This document shows positions 19,055 through 28,498 of a stretch of DNA of 64,000 nt, piece after piece (positions within the stretch are counted from its first letter, which is position 1; each line of letters begins with the position of its first letter). The notes beneath the pieces were generated by a model. It saw nothing but the letters and a program-made list of their open reading frames with translations. It did not search any database and had not been told where the DNA came from. The stretch comes from Priestia koreensis (lineage in GTDB: Bacteria > Bacillota > Bacilli > Bacillales > Bacillaceae_H), in the NCBI RefSeq assembly GCF_001274935.1, contig NZ_LILC01000011.1, forward strand, positions 248,705-312,704, written 5' to 3'. The position numbers and the translations under genes are program-made.

Positions 19055-21211
19055 TTACTTAATAGTTGTTACATCTGGTATCACTTGGAGTGAATTCACT
19101 TTTGGAAGTGCATCTAATCGACGGAAAAGTACCATTGGATCATAATCTACTTTAAAGCGTGGGTTTTTATCCTTTTGAGCATCCATAGGAGCTGACCCAG
19201 CACCTGAAAACTGGATAAGTTCGTCTTGACTTGAAGCTTCCCCACGAATACCATTAATGGTTAATTTGTCATGTGCGAATAAGCCACCGTTAATATGGAA
19301 AATTGACCCAACTCCATATAACTCTGCATTATGATCTGTGTAGAAATATCCGGCTAATGGTGTTACATTTGTTGATGTACTAAATTCGTTAATTCGAAAT
19401 AACTCTAAGTCCCCTTTGGATAATAGGACAAGCCGTTTTCGTTCATTTGTTGAGTTATCCCCTTTAATATTTACATTTGTAATCGAACTTGTTTTTCCGA
19501 CATACATGACGGAGTCAAAGATTGCATTATCGTTTTCTTTGGAGGAATTGTCTTCAGCAATTCCGTAAATATTTAAATTACCATCTACAGTAAGATTATT
19601 TAAAATAGAGATGGATGTTTTTACAGGGTTTAATTCTAAATCTCCTCCTATTAAACTTTCAGCATTCATTTTGACAGGCTGTAGAGCTTTAATGAAGACC
19701 TTCCCAGTTGATAGAATCGGTGCATTAATGGTGAGATTTCCTTCTTCATTATTAACAGTCAATGATTCTGTGGAAACCTTTCCTTCAATTGAAAGGCCTT
19801 TGCTACTGTAGTTGGTAATATCAATACTTCCTTTAGAAATAATGGTCCCTTGTTTATTGCAGAAGGTATTTCCAGTCCCATCTTTATTCAATAGGCAACC
19901 AATGGTTAGCTGATCAGTCCCATTAACAATTTCAATTCCTTTTGTTGCAACAATATTTTTAATATTTAGTTGGTCAAAGTTATTAATGGTTACTTTTCCA
20001 TCAACATAAATTCCATCTGAGATAGTTAATAAGTTTTTAGTGTTAAGAGTTAAATTTCCTTTTATATTTAATCGGTTAATAAGTAAATTTGCTGTATTAT
20101 TTGATAACGTTACGCCTTGTGGGGCATCGATAGATAATACTTTATCAGTTGTAGTAGCAATAAGTGATCCTAAATCTGGTAGATAAGTTTCTTGTTTTCC
20201 ACCTGGTAGTGAAATAATTTTAAATAAGCTGGAAAGAGGTTTTAACAAGGAGCCGTTTAGAACCTTGTCAATATAAGTTTGAATAACCTCTGGTTTACTA
20301 CCATCACCAACTTCATCCGAGATTTGGTGGGATTTTAAAAATGCCGTTTTTCGTTCAGCAATTGTTTGATCAAGGTTCATGTCAATGAAGGCACTTTGGT
20401 TTTTAAATTTAGGAACTTTTCCTTTATAAAAATATTTAGAGTTCTCTAATGAAAGCAAACTCGTATTGGTTGTATAAATATCTCCATTAATTTCTGGAAG
20501 AGGTGCACTGATTGTAAGAGCTCTAGATGTTGATTCATTCGTATAAAAGTTTGCCAGGTCACTAATAGCTAATTCATTTGCAAAGATGTTTCCATTAATA
20601 GTAGGAGAACCATTTAGATTCAATCCAGATTGCTGGGTAGAATCAAATGAACCTACTGCATATTGTAAGAAGCTTGGCGTTGGTGATAGAATAACCGTTC
20701 TCTCTAATCTGCGTTTAATGAGAGACTCTGATTGCCCTTTCTTATTTTTAACAACAAGCGAAATTTTATATACTCTCGTAAATGCCTCTGCACGACGAAT
20801 GCTGTAAGGAGCCTTTTCGGTTAGCTCCGAAATATTTAGTTTCTCTACATAAGAAAGGTGAGTTGGATCAAATTTTCCATAAATCTTATCGTCAATGATC
20901 TTCTGTAAATTAATATTAAAGGAGGCAGGTACAAAATTATCTGCTGTTTTCTGCAAATCCAATTTATACAATGAAGTAATTGGAAGGCTTGATTGATCGA
21001 TCGATACATTTTGTTGAAGCTCTGCAATAATTTCATCCATTAGCTGTCTAGCTTCAGCTGTTGCTTTTACATCCGTTTCACGAATAGAAGTACGAATTGA
21101 ACCTTGTAGTGACATTGTCACAATAGATAAGCCTACAACTAAAAAAATGGTTGAAACTAAAATTACTACCATTAAATTATACCCTTGTTGATTCGTTAAA
21201 ATTTTTTTCAT
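19055..21211 (-). CDS. Very large type IV pseudopilin (PilX/GspK-like) with a repetitive beta body
   Basis: A 718-residue protein beginning MKKILTNQQGYNLMVVILVS: a short basic leader, Gly at the prepilin peptidase site, then a hydrophobic helix (about 11-35), as in type IV pilins. Position +5 after the glycine is Val, not Glu, which is the hallmark of the tip pseudopilin GspK and PilX-like proteins. The body is rich in short Asn/Gly/Ile/Leu beta repeats (for example LTVDGNLNIYG and IKGNLTLNT), suggesting a right-handed beta-solenoid at about residues 360-620. The length is several times that of normal minor pilins. It lies nine bases after the PilW-like gene with AAGGTG before the ATG. The DNA looks more A+T-rich than its neighbours. 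Confidence 0.85.
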   Translation of the reverse strand: MKKILTNQQGYNLMVVILVSTIFLVVGLSIVTMSLQGSIRTSIRETDVKATAEARQLMDEIIAELQQNVSIDQSSLPITSLYKLDLQKTADNFVPASFNINLQKIIDDKIYGKFDPTHLSYVEKLNISELTEKAPYSIRRAEAFTRVYKISLVVKNKKGQSESLIKRRLERTVILSPTPSFLQYAVGSFDSTQQSGLNLNGSPTINGNIFANELAISDLANFYTNESTSRALTISAPLPEINGDIYTTNTSLLSLENSKYFYKGKVPKFKNQSAFIDMNLDQTIAERKTAFLKSHQISDEVGDGSKPEVIQTYIDKVLNGSLLKPLSSLFKIISLPGGKQETYLPDLGSLIATTTDKVLSIDAPQGVTLSNNTANLLINRLNIKGNLTLNTKNLLTISDGIYVDGKVTINNFDQLNIKNIVATKGIEIVNGTDQLTIGCLLNKDGTGNTFCNKQGTIISKGSIDITNYSSKGLSIEGKVSTESLTVNNEEGNLTINAPILSTGKVFIKALQPVKMNAESLIGGDLELNPVKTSISILNNLTVDGNLNIYGIAEDNSSKENDNAIFDSVMYVGKTSSITNVNIKGDNSTNERKRLVLLSKGDLELFRINEFSTSTNVTPLAGYFYTDHNAELYGVGSIFHINGGLFAHDKLTINGIRGEASSQDELIQFSGAGSAPMDAQKDKNPRFKVDYDPMVLFRRLDALPKVNSLQVIPDVTTIK

Positions 21212-21220
21212 CTTATCACC

Positions 21221-21946
21221 TTAGAATCCAAATTGACTTTCTAATTCAACCCATCCTTGATCTCCGCTATCTGTTACTTGTGGCTGCTTACCATCTTTTT
21301 TCTCTTGAATGTACTTGTCAAGAGAAGCGTCAAATTTAGCTACCCTTGATGTAGTAGAAACAAAGAGCGTAAGATCAAAAACGGCATTTGTACATTGATT
21401 ATTATCATCTTTCGAAGAACAGCTAAAATTAATTGTAGAGTGTTGTAAGTTGTTATCAATATCGATGGGTTTTCCATTAATAAAGAAGGTATACATTCTA
21501 TTATCTGGAGTTGGAGGCTGTGGGCTTGTTGGATTTGTTTTATCCTTTAGACCGTACTCGATGGTCACTTCATTAACCGCTTCATTTGCCGTATTTTTTT
21601 GCTTTTTCTCGACATTATAAAAATCGCTTGGAGTATCACTGTTTTGAGACACTTGGATACTTTTGTTATCAATTAACTTAATGCACTGAAGGTTTCCTGT
21701 ACTAGGTGTGCAATAATTTATGCTATCAGCAGAGATTCCTTGAAGTTCATTCATGATCGTAGAAATAACATAGTCTCCGTCATCACGCAGTGCATTTTTT
21801 GCTTCTACTTTATTAGACGTCTTAAGCCCATTGATAAAAACGGCATATACGATCGCCAGCACAATACTTGCAATAGCAAAGGTTGCTAAAAGCTCAACAA
21901 GCGTCATTCCTCTATTATTCTTAATTCGTTTCGTGAAGATCTTCAC
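21221..21946 (-). CDS. Minor type IV pilin, PilW-like
   Basis: A 241-residue prepilin with the class III signal NNRGMTLVELLATFAIASI: cleavage after Gly, Met at +1, Glu at +5, then a membrane helix. The C-terminal domain has four cysteines in two clusters, near CTPSTGNLQC and CSSKDDNNQC, and probable disulfides. The start is taken as GTG at 21946, where AAAGGAG is correctly placed; a TTG at 21967 is upstream of that site. It overlaps the preceding PilV-like gene by 26 bases, indicating one operon and translational coupling. The name follows operon position and architecture, not sequence identity. Confidence 0.85.
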   Translation of the reverse strand: MKIFTKRIKNNRGMTLVELLATFAIASIVLAIVYAVFINGLKTSNKVEAKNALRDDGDYVISTIMNELQGISADSINYCTPSTGNLQCIKLIDNKSIQVSQNSDTPSDFYNVEKKQKNTANEAVNEVTIEYGLKDKTNPTSPQPPTPDNRMYTFFINGKPIDIDNNLQHSTINFSCSSKDDNNQCTNAVFDLTLFVSTTSRVAKFDASLDKYIQEKKDGKQPQVTDSGDQGWVELESQFGF

Positions 21947-22448
21947 TGACAATATCTCCTTTAACAATGGTACTTACATCTGAATCTTTTCCTTTCCACT
22001 TTACGGTAACCGTAATAGGAATAATGGAAGATTTATAGGTATCTGTACCCTTGTCATCATTATTTTCCTCCATCGTGACTTCATAACTCAGGCTATTTAT
22101 TTCAATATTTTTGCAGTCTGTAGGAATAGGTAGTTTACTATCTTGATAGGAATAGAACTTAACGGTCTCATTATTTTCTTTCCGTTCACAAATGTATAAC
22201 GATAATACCTTTTTGGAATCCTTTATTTCCTTCTTAATTTTTAAAAAACTTTGGCCTTGCATATAGTGTAAGGCATTTCTTGCAACATTAATGCCAATGG
22301 TCTTCGACTGATTATCTCGCGTGTATGAAAATGATTGCGGGAAGAATTGCATAGCACCAGTGAATAAAATCGTTAAAATGACGAGTGAAACGAGAAGCTC
22401 GATAATTGTCATTCCTTGCTGATCTAGCAATTTTTTATAACGTTTCAT
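21921..22448 (-). CDS. Minor type IV pilin, PilV-like
   Basis: First gene of the minus-strand minor pilin operon, 175 residues. The prepilin signal is LDQQGMTIIELLVSLVILTI, with Gly at the cleavage site and Glu at +5. The body carries two cysteines (CERKEN and TDCKN). The ATG at 22448 is preceded by GAAGGGA; an in-frame TTG at 22466 would only add six residues. A TATAAT on the minus strand (22485-22480) about 35 bases upstream is a candidate promoter element, placed back to back with the start region of the + strand gene at 22551. Confidence 0.87.
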   Translation of the reverse strand: MKRYKKLLDQQGMTIIELLVSLVILTILFTGAMQFFPQSFSYTRDNQSKTIGINVARNALHYMQGQSFLKIKKEIKDSKKVLSLYICERKENNETVKFYSYQDSKLPIPTDCKNIEINSLSYEVTMEENNDDKGTDTYKSSIIPITVTVKWKGKDSDVSTIVKGDIVSEDLHETN

Positions 22449-22550
22449 GCCGTTCCCTTCTTTCAAATTTGCTAAGATTATTATACAATAAGACAGAACT
22501 GATTTAGTGATTTTTTGTAAATTATTGTTTAAATAGGAAGTGGTGGAAAA

Positions 22551-24449
22551 ATGCTCATTTTTTTAGCATCTTTGATCGGCGCTCTTTTAATCATTCCGGT
22601 ACTTTATTTTGTTCCTAAAAATATAACGCTTATCGGCAAACTAATTGTAGTGGCCCTTTCATTATTAGTCGTGGGGGTTAGCGCAGTTGCTCAGCAGGTG
22701 ATGCCTCTTTGGCAAGCAACGCTCTGTTTTATTTTGTTAGGAGGTCTTTTGGCATATTTTCTTGCTAAGAAAAATGATCTTTTATTAGTGGCAAACGAAG
22801 ACGAACAATTAGAAGCTGCAACTGGTTTCAATTTGTTTAAAACCGAAACAGCCATTGCTTCGCAACCATCGAAACAAGCCCACGTGGATTCAGACGATTA
22901 TTTAATCGAAGATGACACCATTGATCTTCAATATGCAGCAGAACATCAAAACGTTTCTCCTGCGAAAAATAAAGAGGAATATGATTTGCAGGAGTTGGAC
23001 TACATTGATGTAGACCCTCAGTTTGATGAAACTTCAACAGATAACCAAAACACACAACCCACACAGGAAACAAACATTTCCCTGGTCAAAAAGGAAGAAG
23101 GGGAGATAGAGTCAGAAAGCTGGTTAGATCATGTAACAGACGAGGTGAGCGTAGAAGATAATCTCGCTCACGAAAACATAGAGGACGAGATCGTACCAGT
23201 AATAACAGAAGCAGAAGATGAGAATACGAAAGTAGTAGAGCACATTCTTGATACAGAAGATGTAAATGATCATCTTTTAATTGAATTAGAGGATATTCCC
23301 GAGTTTGAAGATGTGCAGCAAGAAAATCTTCTAGAAGATCTATTGATAGAAAAGTCTGATCTGCAGGGAGAGTCTCCTGACCTAGTAGTTACAGACGAAC
23401 TACCAGTGATCGACGACTTAGAAAATGTGATAGAGGAAGAAGAGGTTCAAGAAGCAATGGACGAGCATCATGACGAGCCTTTGGCGGTAATGGACCTAGA
23501 AGACTTATTAGAAGAAGAATCTGCCCCTGACATTGTTTCGTTAGATGAAGAGAATGTTAGTGAGCTTCCAGTAATTGAAGACCTAGAAGATGTTCTTGAA
23601 GAACGCGTAGTAGCAGAGGAAGAAGGGGAGAAACCTTTGACTGATGAATTACCTGTATCACAAGACCTAGAGGATTTGTTGGACGACCAGTTCTTACAAA
23701 CAGATCAGGAGTCAGACGTTCTTCCTGTCACTTACTATAACAAAGAGGAAGTTTTAGAAGAAGCAATTGAAGATACTCATTCCGTAGAACTCGTTGCAAT
23801 GGAAGATGTAGTGAAAGAGGAGAAAGACCTGAACCTTGAAGATCTTCTCGTTAATTTAGATGAAGAGGGCCTACACAATGAGCGCAGCGAAGAAGCGGAG
23901 TTAGTAGGAGGAACGGTGCCTCAAATGAACGAAGCTTCAGAAATCGATCAATTAGACGATGTATTTGATGAAACGAATATCGCTGATTTAGTCGATTTGC
24001 TTAGTGAAGTTCCTGAAACAGAAGCGAAGGTAGCTACAGAAATAGAGACAATTTCAACAGGTTCTGACGAAGAAGAAGAGATTTTAATGGAAGAAACGTC
24101 AGTAGAAGATGAAAAAACAACAGAAAATAATGAAATTCCTATTTACAACAATGAGGAAATAAAGGAAAATTTAAAATTAAAGCAACGTATCAGTTATATG
24201 TTCATTCAAGACCTAGAGCTTGCACGAGATGTTTTGGACGAAACATCTTATGAAGCGCAGTTACAGAGCACGCTTTATGACGGTCTTCCAAATAATGAGT
24301 ATTATGTTGTGGCTAAAATGTTACTAGAACACTATAAAAATACGAATCAAACAACTTCGTTTGAACAACTATTTGCAGACTTGCGCGTGAGGTATGAAAC
24401 TTATCCAGTACTAGTAGCGGAACTAGAATTTATTGAGGCAAACAACTAA
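22551..24449 (+). CDS. Membrane protein with a long acidic repetitive domain (FimV-like layout)
   Basis: A 632-residue protein not recognised by family. Residues 1-77 contain about three membrane helices (starting MLIFLASLIGALLIIPVLYF). Residues about 80-545 are extremely Glu/Asp-rich and contain loosely repeated motifs of the type LPVIxDLEDLLEE (five or six copies, for example ELPVIDDLENV, ELPVIEDLEDV and ELPVSQDLEDLL). Residues about 548-632 form a compact helical C-terminal domain. The layout of membrane part, acidic tail and C-terminal helical module resembles FimV, the polar organiser of type IV pili in Pseudomonas, although no LysM domain is present. It starts the + strand pilus gene run. 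Confidence 0.8.
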   Translation: MLIFLASLIGALLIIPVLYFVPKNITLIGKLIVVALSLLVVGVSAVAQQVMPLWQATLCFILLGGLLAYFLAKKNDLLLVANEDEQLEAATGFNLFKTETAIASQPSKQAHVDSDDYLIEDDTIDLQYAAEHQNVSPAKNKEEYDLQELDYIDVDPQFDETSTDNQNTQPTQETNISLVKKEEGEIESESWLDHVTDEVSVEDNLAHENIEDEIVPVITEAEDENTKVVEHILDTEDVNDHLLIELEDIPEFEDVQQENLLEDLLIEKSDLQGESPDLVVTDELPVIDDLENVIEEEEVQEAMDEHHDEPLAVMDLEDLLEEESAPDIVSLDEENVSELPVIEDLEDVLEERVVAEEEGEKPLTDELPVSQDLEDLLDDQFLQTDQESDVLPVTYYNKEEVLEEAIEDTHSVELVAMEDVVKEEKDLNLEDLLVNLDEEGLHNERSEEAELVGGTVPQMNEASEIDQLDDVFDETNIADLVDLLSEVPETEAKVATEIETISTGSDEEEEILMEETSVEDEKTTENNEIPIYNNEEIKENLKLKQRISYMFIQDLELARDVLDETSYEAQLQSTLYDGLPNNEYYVVAKMLLEHYKNTNQTTSFEQLFADLRVRYETYPVLVAELEFIEANN

Positions 24450-24472
24450 GAAATAAGTGGGTGTGGTAAAAG

Positions 24473-25285
24473 ATGAAGAAAAGTACTGAAGTAACAAATT
24501 TGCCAATCATTAGTATTTCAGAGGGAAATCAGATTGGGACGGTTAAAAGCTTAATTATTAACCCAGATAAAAACTCAATTGACTTTCTGACGATTGAGCA
24601 AGAAGACTGGCAGGTTAGCGTGAAGGCAATTCCCTTCAAAAAAGTAATTGGTGTGGGGGAATACGCTGTAACCGTTGAACATGAAGGCGCTACCATTGAT
24701 TTAAATGAAATTCCGATTGCCAATCAGCTGTTAAATAAAAAGATTACGCTAATTGAGGCACGTGTTATGACACGTAAGGGAGAAATGCTTGGACAAGTAT
24801 TAGAGTATTTCTTAAATGAAGACACGGGCGATTTGATGGGACTGCTCGTCAAGCTTCCAAACCGTGAAGTGGTTATTTCAATTGATCACGTGATTACGTT
24901 AGGAAAAGATTTAATTATCGTAAATGAGCATGCAAAAGATGCATTTTTACAAAAGGCCGAACAGCTAACGCAAAGCGATGGGGACGGAACGTATAGCGAT
25001 GATGAGATTGTTCAAGAAGAACCTGTATCACAGTCTCAACCTGTTATAGACGAACCTGTTCAGCGTGAAGAAGAGCCAAAAGAAAATCCAAGTGAAAAGC
25101 GTGAGAACTTACGTAAAAAGCAAATTGAACTACTTGTCGGCAAAAAAGCCACCACAAATATTTATGGAAATAGCGGAGATTTATTAATCCGTACCGGCAC
25201 GGTTTTAACAGAAGAAGATATTAAACAGGCACAAGAAGAAGGTCAAAGTGTGTTTGTAGAACTATCAATGAACGTTTCTGAATAA
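24473..25285 (+). CDS. PRC-barrel domain protein (YrrD-like)
   Basis: A 270-residue cytoplasmic protein with two PRC-barrel-type modules, about residues 5-80 (ISISEGNQIGTVKSLIINPD) and 88-155 (EARVMTRKGEMLGQVLEYFLN), each a small beta-barrel used for protein binding. A charged Pro/Glu linker follows, then a C-terminal segment of about 60 residues (KKQIELLVGKKATTNIYGNSG). It lies 23 bases after the acidic membrane protein and 15 before the VanW-like gene, so it is co-transcribed with the pilus genes. Its role there is unknown; an adaptor function is inference. Confidence 0.8.
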   Translation: MKKSTEVTNLPIISISEGNQIGTVKSLIINPDKNSIDFLTIEQEDWQVSVKAIPFKKVIGVGEYAVTVEHEGATIDLNEIPIANQLLNKKITLIEARVMTRKGEMLGQVLEYFLNEDTGDLMGLLVKLPNREVVISIDHVITLGKDLIIVNEHAKDAFLQKAEQLTQSDGDGTYSDDEIVQEEPVSQSQPVIDEPVQREEEPKENPSEKRENLRKKQIELLVGKKATTNIYGNSGDLLIRTGTVLTEEDIKQAQEEGQSVFVELSMNVSE

Positions 25286-25300
25286 ATAAGGGGGCTTTAA

Positions 25301-26764
25301 GTGGTGAGAGATGTAAAATTTTTACGAGTATTTTTGTTTTCAATTATATGCATTGTGTATCTTTTTAGTTTCTCACACTTAAGCGTCTTTGCGTACGAAG
25401 CCTTTTTTACAAAAGAGGATTCGTACGCTACAGGGACGACTATAGCAGGAATAGACGTGTCTAAGATGGAGAAGGCTGAAGCAAAATTATCTGTTCAAAC
25501 AGGTCTTGCCAACTGGCAAAATACGTCTTCTTTTTTTATTTCGTATAAAGAAAGAAAAGAAGCATTGCCGATGGATATATTTGAGTTTGATCTAGAGAAA
25601 ACGATGGATGAGGCTCAAAATGAATCTCAAAGCAGTGCCGCTGTAAACGTAAACTATAGCAAATTAAATCAATTCTTAACGAACTTTGTTGGAGGAGAGG
25701 AATTAAGTCGTATATCAGTTAAAAACCTGAGACGCGATCTTACCAACACGGCCGCTTCGTTGAATTCTTCGAGTGGTACTTTACACCTAGAGGCCTATGT
25801 ACCTAAGAAACTACAGAAAAGGCAGACAGTCAGCCAAGCATCTCTAAAGCTGAGTGACGAACAGATAGCTGACCTGAGCACATGGTTAACGAAACAGAAA
25901 AAGCTTACGATTAAAGGCAACACGCAATTTTCATTGCTTGAGAATGCAAAAGCAAACGATTTAGTCGATTTTTCAGATGATTCTTTGAGCTTACTTGGAT
26001 CAGTTTTATATGAGATGTTTACAAATACAGATTTTGAAATTCTTGAGCGTCATACGAGTAGAGAGCTACCAAAATGGGCACATCTTGGGTATGAGGCGCG
26101 AATTTTAAATAAAAAATTAGATTTAGTGGTTTTCAATCCAAACTATTTGTCGTATGACGTTACGCTTGAGATGAAAAATAATGAACTACATGCTTCTTTA
26201 AAAGGAGAACCATTTCTATATACGTATGCCTCTGAAGTAAAGGACCCTCAGCAATTTAAGCCGAAAATTGTGGTACAGTATGCAACTTCGCTACTTCCAG
26301 GTACTGGTCAAATGATTGAGTCTGGTGAAAACGGGCAGTTAGTCAAGGTGTTCCGTGAAGTCAGATGGCAGGGGCAAAGTGTGAAATCAATTCTGCTAGG
26401 GGAAGATTTTTATCCGCCTGTTCATAGGGTAGAGCTAAGAGCATTCCCAATATCAGAGGAAAACTTACCGAGCAGTGATGACATGTCCGGTTCTGAAAGC
26501 AATGATTCAGCAACAGAGAGTGATCCAGCTACGGAGGATTCAAATCCGGCGAACAATAGCGGTGAAACGGATGCTTCATTAGAAGAAAATCAAAATACGG
26601 ATGCTACTCAAAACGCTATTGGAGATCAAACGACCACGTCTACTGAAAAGACAGATGATACGACCGATAACAAAAAGGACGATGAATCGACTAAAAGCGA
26701 GTCTTCTAATTCAATTGATTCATCTGAAGGACCAAAAGAATCAGAGCAACCTGTATCCAAATAA
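25301..26764 (+). CDS. VanW/YoaR-like exported protein with a Ser/Thr/Glu-rich tail
   Basis: A 487-residue protein with an N-terminal membrane anchor or signal (residues 7-28). The sequence GTTIAGIDVSKMEKAEAKL shortly after it matches the opening of the peptidoglycan-binding-like domain found in YoaR/VanW proteins. The segment FNPNYLSYDVTLEMKNN and the later GQLVKVFREVRWQGQSVK fit the VanW core and its G5-like end. Residues about 390-487 are a disordered Ser/Thr/Asp/Glu tail. It starts at GTG 25301 (GTG 25304 is possible) after AGGGGG. It sits directly before pilB; a cell-wall role for pilus passage is speculation. Confidence 0.7.
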   Translation: MVRDVKFLRVFLFSIICIVYLFSFSHLSVFAYEAFFTKEDSYATGTTIAGIDVSKMEKAEAKLSVQTGLANWQNTSSFFISYKERKEALPMDIFEFDLEKTMDEAQNESQSSAAVNVNYSKLNQFLTNFVGGEELSRISVKNLRRDLTNTAASLNSSSGTLHLEAYVPKKLQKRQTVSQASLKLSDEQIADLSTWLTKQKKLTIKGNTQFSLLENAKANDLVDFSDDSLSLLGSVLYEMFTNTDFEILERHTSRELPKWAHLGYEARILNKKLDLVVFNPNYLSYDVTLEMKNNELHASLKGEPFLYTYASEVKDPQQFKPKIVVQYATSLLPGTGQMIESGENGQLVKVFREVRWQGQSVKSILLGEDFYPPVHRVELRAFPISEENLPSSDDMSGSESNDSATESDPATEDSNPANNSGETDASLEENQNTDATQNAIGDQTTTSTEKTDDTTDNKKDDESTKSESSNSIDSSEGPKESEQPVSK

Positions 26765-26831
26765 ACATACCCCATTTGTTGAATTGACCACGTGATAAAA
26801 CAGAGCTCATTACAAAAAGAGGATGATGGAA

Positions 26832-28487
26832 ATGCAGCAACGGAAACGACTCGGAGATTTATTAATTGAGTCAGGATTAATCTCTGAAGAACAACTGAAT
26901 GATGCATTAGCCAACCGTAAAAAAGGGCAAAAGCTCGGAGATGCGCTTCTTCAGCGAGGAGCAATCACCGAGCAACAGCTAATTGAAGTATTAGAATTTC
27001 AGCTCGGTATTCCTCACGTCAGCTTATACCGCTATCCGTTTGATGTGACGTTAACGAGCTTAATTTCAAAGGAGTTTGCGAAGCGTAACTATTTAATACC
27101 GTTAAAAAAAGAAGGTAATCGATTGTTTGTAGCAATGGCAGATCCGATGGATTTTTTTGCGATTGATGATCTGAGATTGTCGACCGGTTTTCAAATCGAA
27201 CGAGCCATTGCCTCAAAAGAAGATATTCTCCGTGCTATTACAAAATATTATGAGATGGACGACGAAATCCAAGAGTTTTCATTTCAGGAAGAAAAGACGA
27301 ATTCAGTCGTTGTAAAAGAGGCAGAAGATGAAGCCCCTATCGTTCGACTCGTCAATCAGCTCATTGCAAACGCCGTTCAGCAAAAAGCGAGTGATATTCA
27401 TATCGATCCACAGGAAACAAAAGTAACGGTTCGCTACCGTGTAGATGGTCTTTTAAAAACGGAGCGTACGTTACCAAAGCAAGTACAAAGTATTTTAACA
27501 ACGCGGATTAAAATTATGGCGAACCTCGATATTACGGAACATCGAGTTCCTCAAGATGGACGCATAAAAATTTCGCGAGAGTTTAATCCAATTGATTTGC
27601 GGATTTCCGTATTGCCGACCGTGTTTGGGGAAAAAATCGTTATGCGGATTTTAGACCTCGGAAGCACGCTTAATGATGTGAAAAAAATTGGCTTTAATCG
27701 TTTGAATCTTCAACGTTTTTTGAAATTAATTGAGCAACCAAACGGTATTGTCCTTATCACAGGACCGACGGGGTCTGGGAAATCCTCTACGCTATATGCA
27801 GCGCTAAATTATTTAAATAGCGAAGAAGTGAACATTATTACGGTTGAGGACCCGGTTGAATATCAGCTTGAAGGAATTAATCAAATTCAAGTAAACACAA
27901 ATGTTGGATTGACCTTTGCATCAGGACTTCGCTCAATTTTACGTCAGGATCCTAATATCATCATGGTGGGAGAGATTCGCGATAAGGAAACGGCTGACGT
28001 AGCGGTTCGAGCTTCCCTCACAGGACATCTCGTGCTTAGCACGCTACATACAAATGATGCGGTAGGCACCGTAACACGTCTAACAGATATGGGTGTGGAG
28101 CCCTTTTTGGTAGCAACGAGCTTAGCAGGTGTCGTTGCACAACGACTAGTTCGACGATTATGTCGTGACTGCCAGGAAGAATACGAACCGTCTAAAAGTG
28201 AACGAGATATTTTTGCGAGGCGTGGTATTACCATTGAGAAGCTTATTCGCGGAAAAGGCTGTGGAAATTGCAATATGACCGGGTTTAAAGGGCGTATCGC
28301 TGTTCATGAGCTTATGGTGCTAAACGAAGAAATGAAGCGAGCGATTTTGGATAAAAAGCCGAGCAGCGTGCTGCGAGAGCTTGCCGTGAAAAACAAGATG
28401 ATTTTCTTACTCGATGATGGATTAATTAAAGTGAAGCAAGGATTAACAGCGACAGAAGAAGTTCTTCGTGTCGTAAATATTGACTAG
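26832..28487 (+). CDS. pilB: Type IV pilus extension ATPase PilB
   Basis: A hexameric cytoplasmic ATPase that powers pilin polymerisation. An N-terminal MshEN-type domain (about 1-140, RLGDLLIESGLISEEQL) precedes the GspE ATPase core. The core has Walker A GPTGSGKSST, an Asp box, Walker B IIMVGEIRD and the His box LVLSTLHTND. A zinc-binding tetracysteine motif is present as CRDCQ and CGNC, as in PilB/GspE but not PilT. The ATG at 26832 has the best-spaced AGAGG; ATGs at 26823 and 26826 are alternatives. pilT follows after 11 bases. Confidence 0.95.
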   Translation: MQQRKRLGDLLIESGLISEEQLNDALANRKKGQKLGDALLQRGAITEQQLIEVLEFQLGIPHVSLYRYPFDVTLTSLISKEFAKRNYLIPLKKEGNRLFVAMADPMDFFAIDDLRLSTGFQIERAIASKEDILRAITKYYEMDDEIQEFSFQEEKTNSVVVKEAEDEAPIVRLVNQLIANAVQQKASDIHIDPQETKVTVRYRVDGLLKTERTLPKQVQSILTTRIKIMANLDITEHRVPQDGRIKISREFNPIDLRISVLPTVFGEKIVMRILDLGSTLNDVKKIGFNRLNLQRFLKLIEQPNGIVLITGPTGSGKSSTLYAALNYLNSEEVNIITVEDPVEYQLEGINQIQVNTNVGLTFASGLRSILRQDPNIIMVGEIRDKETADVAVRASLTGHLVLSTLHTNDAVGTVTRLTDMGVEPFLVATSLAGVVAQRLVRRLCRDCQEEYEPSKSERDIFARRGITIEKLIRGKGCGNCNMTGFKGRIAVHELMVLNEEMKRAILDKKPSSVLRELAVKNKMIFLLDDGLIKVKQGLTATEEVLRVVNID

Positions 28488-28498
28488 GGTGATAGAAA

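Noticed and set aside
26626..26964. A 112-residue minus-strand frame spanning the end of the VanW-like gene and the pilB start
   Set aside because: It overlaps two well-supported genes, begins without a ribosome site and is rich in Ser and Val from antisense of acidic codons.
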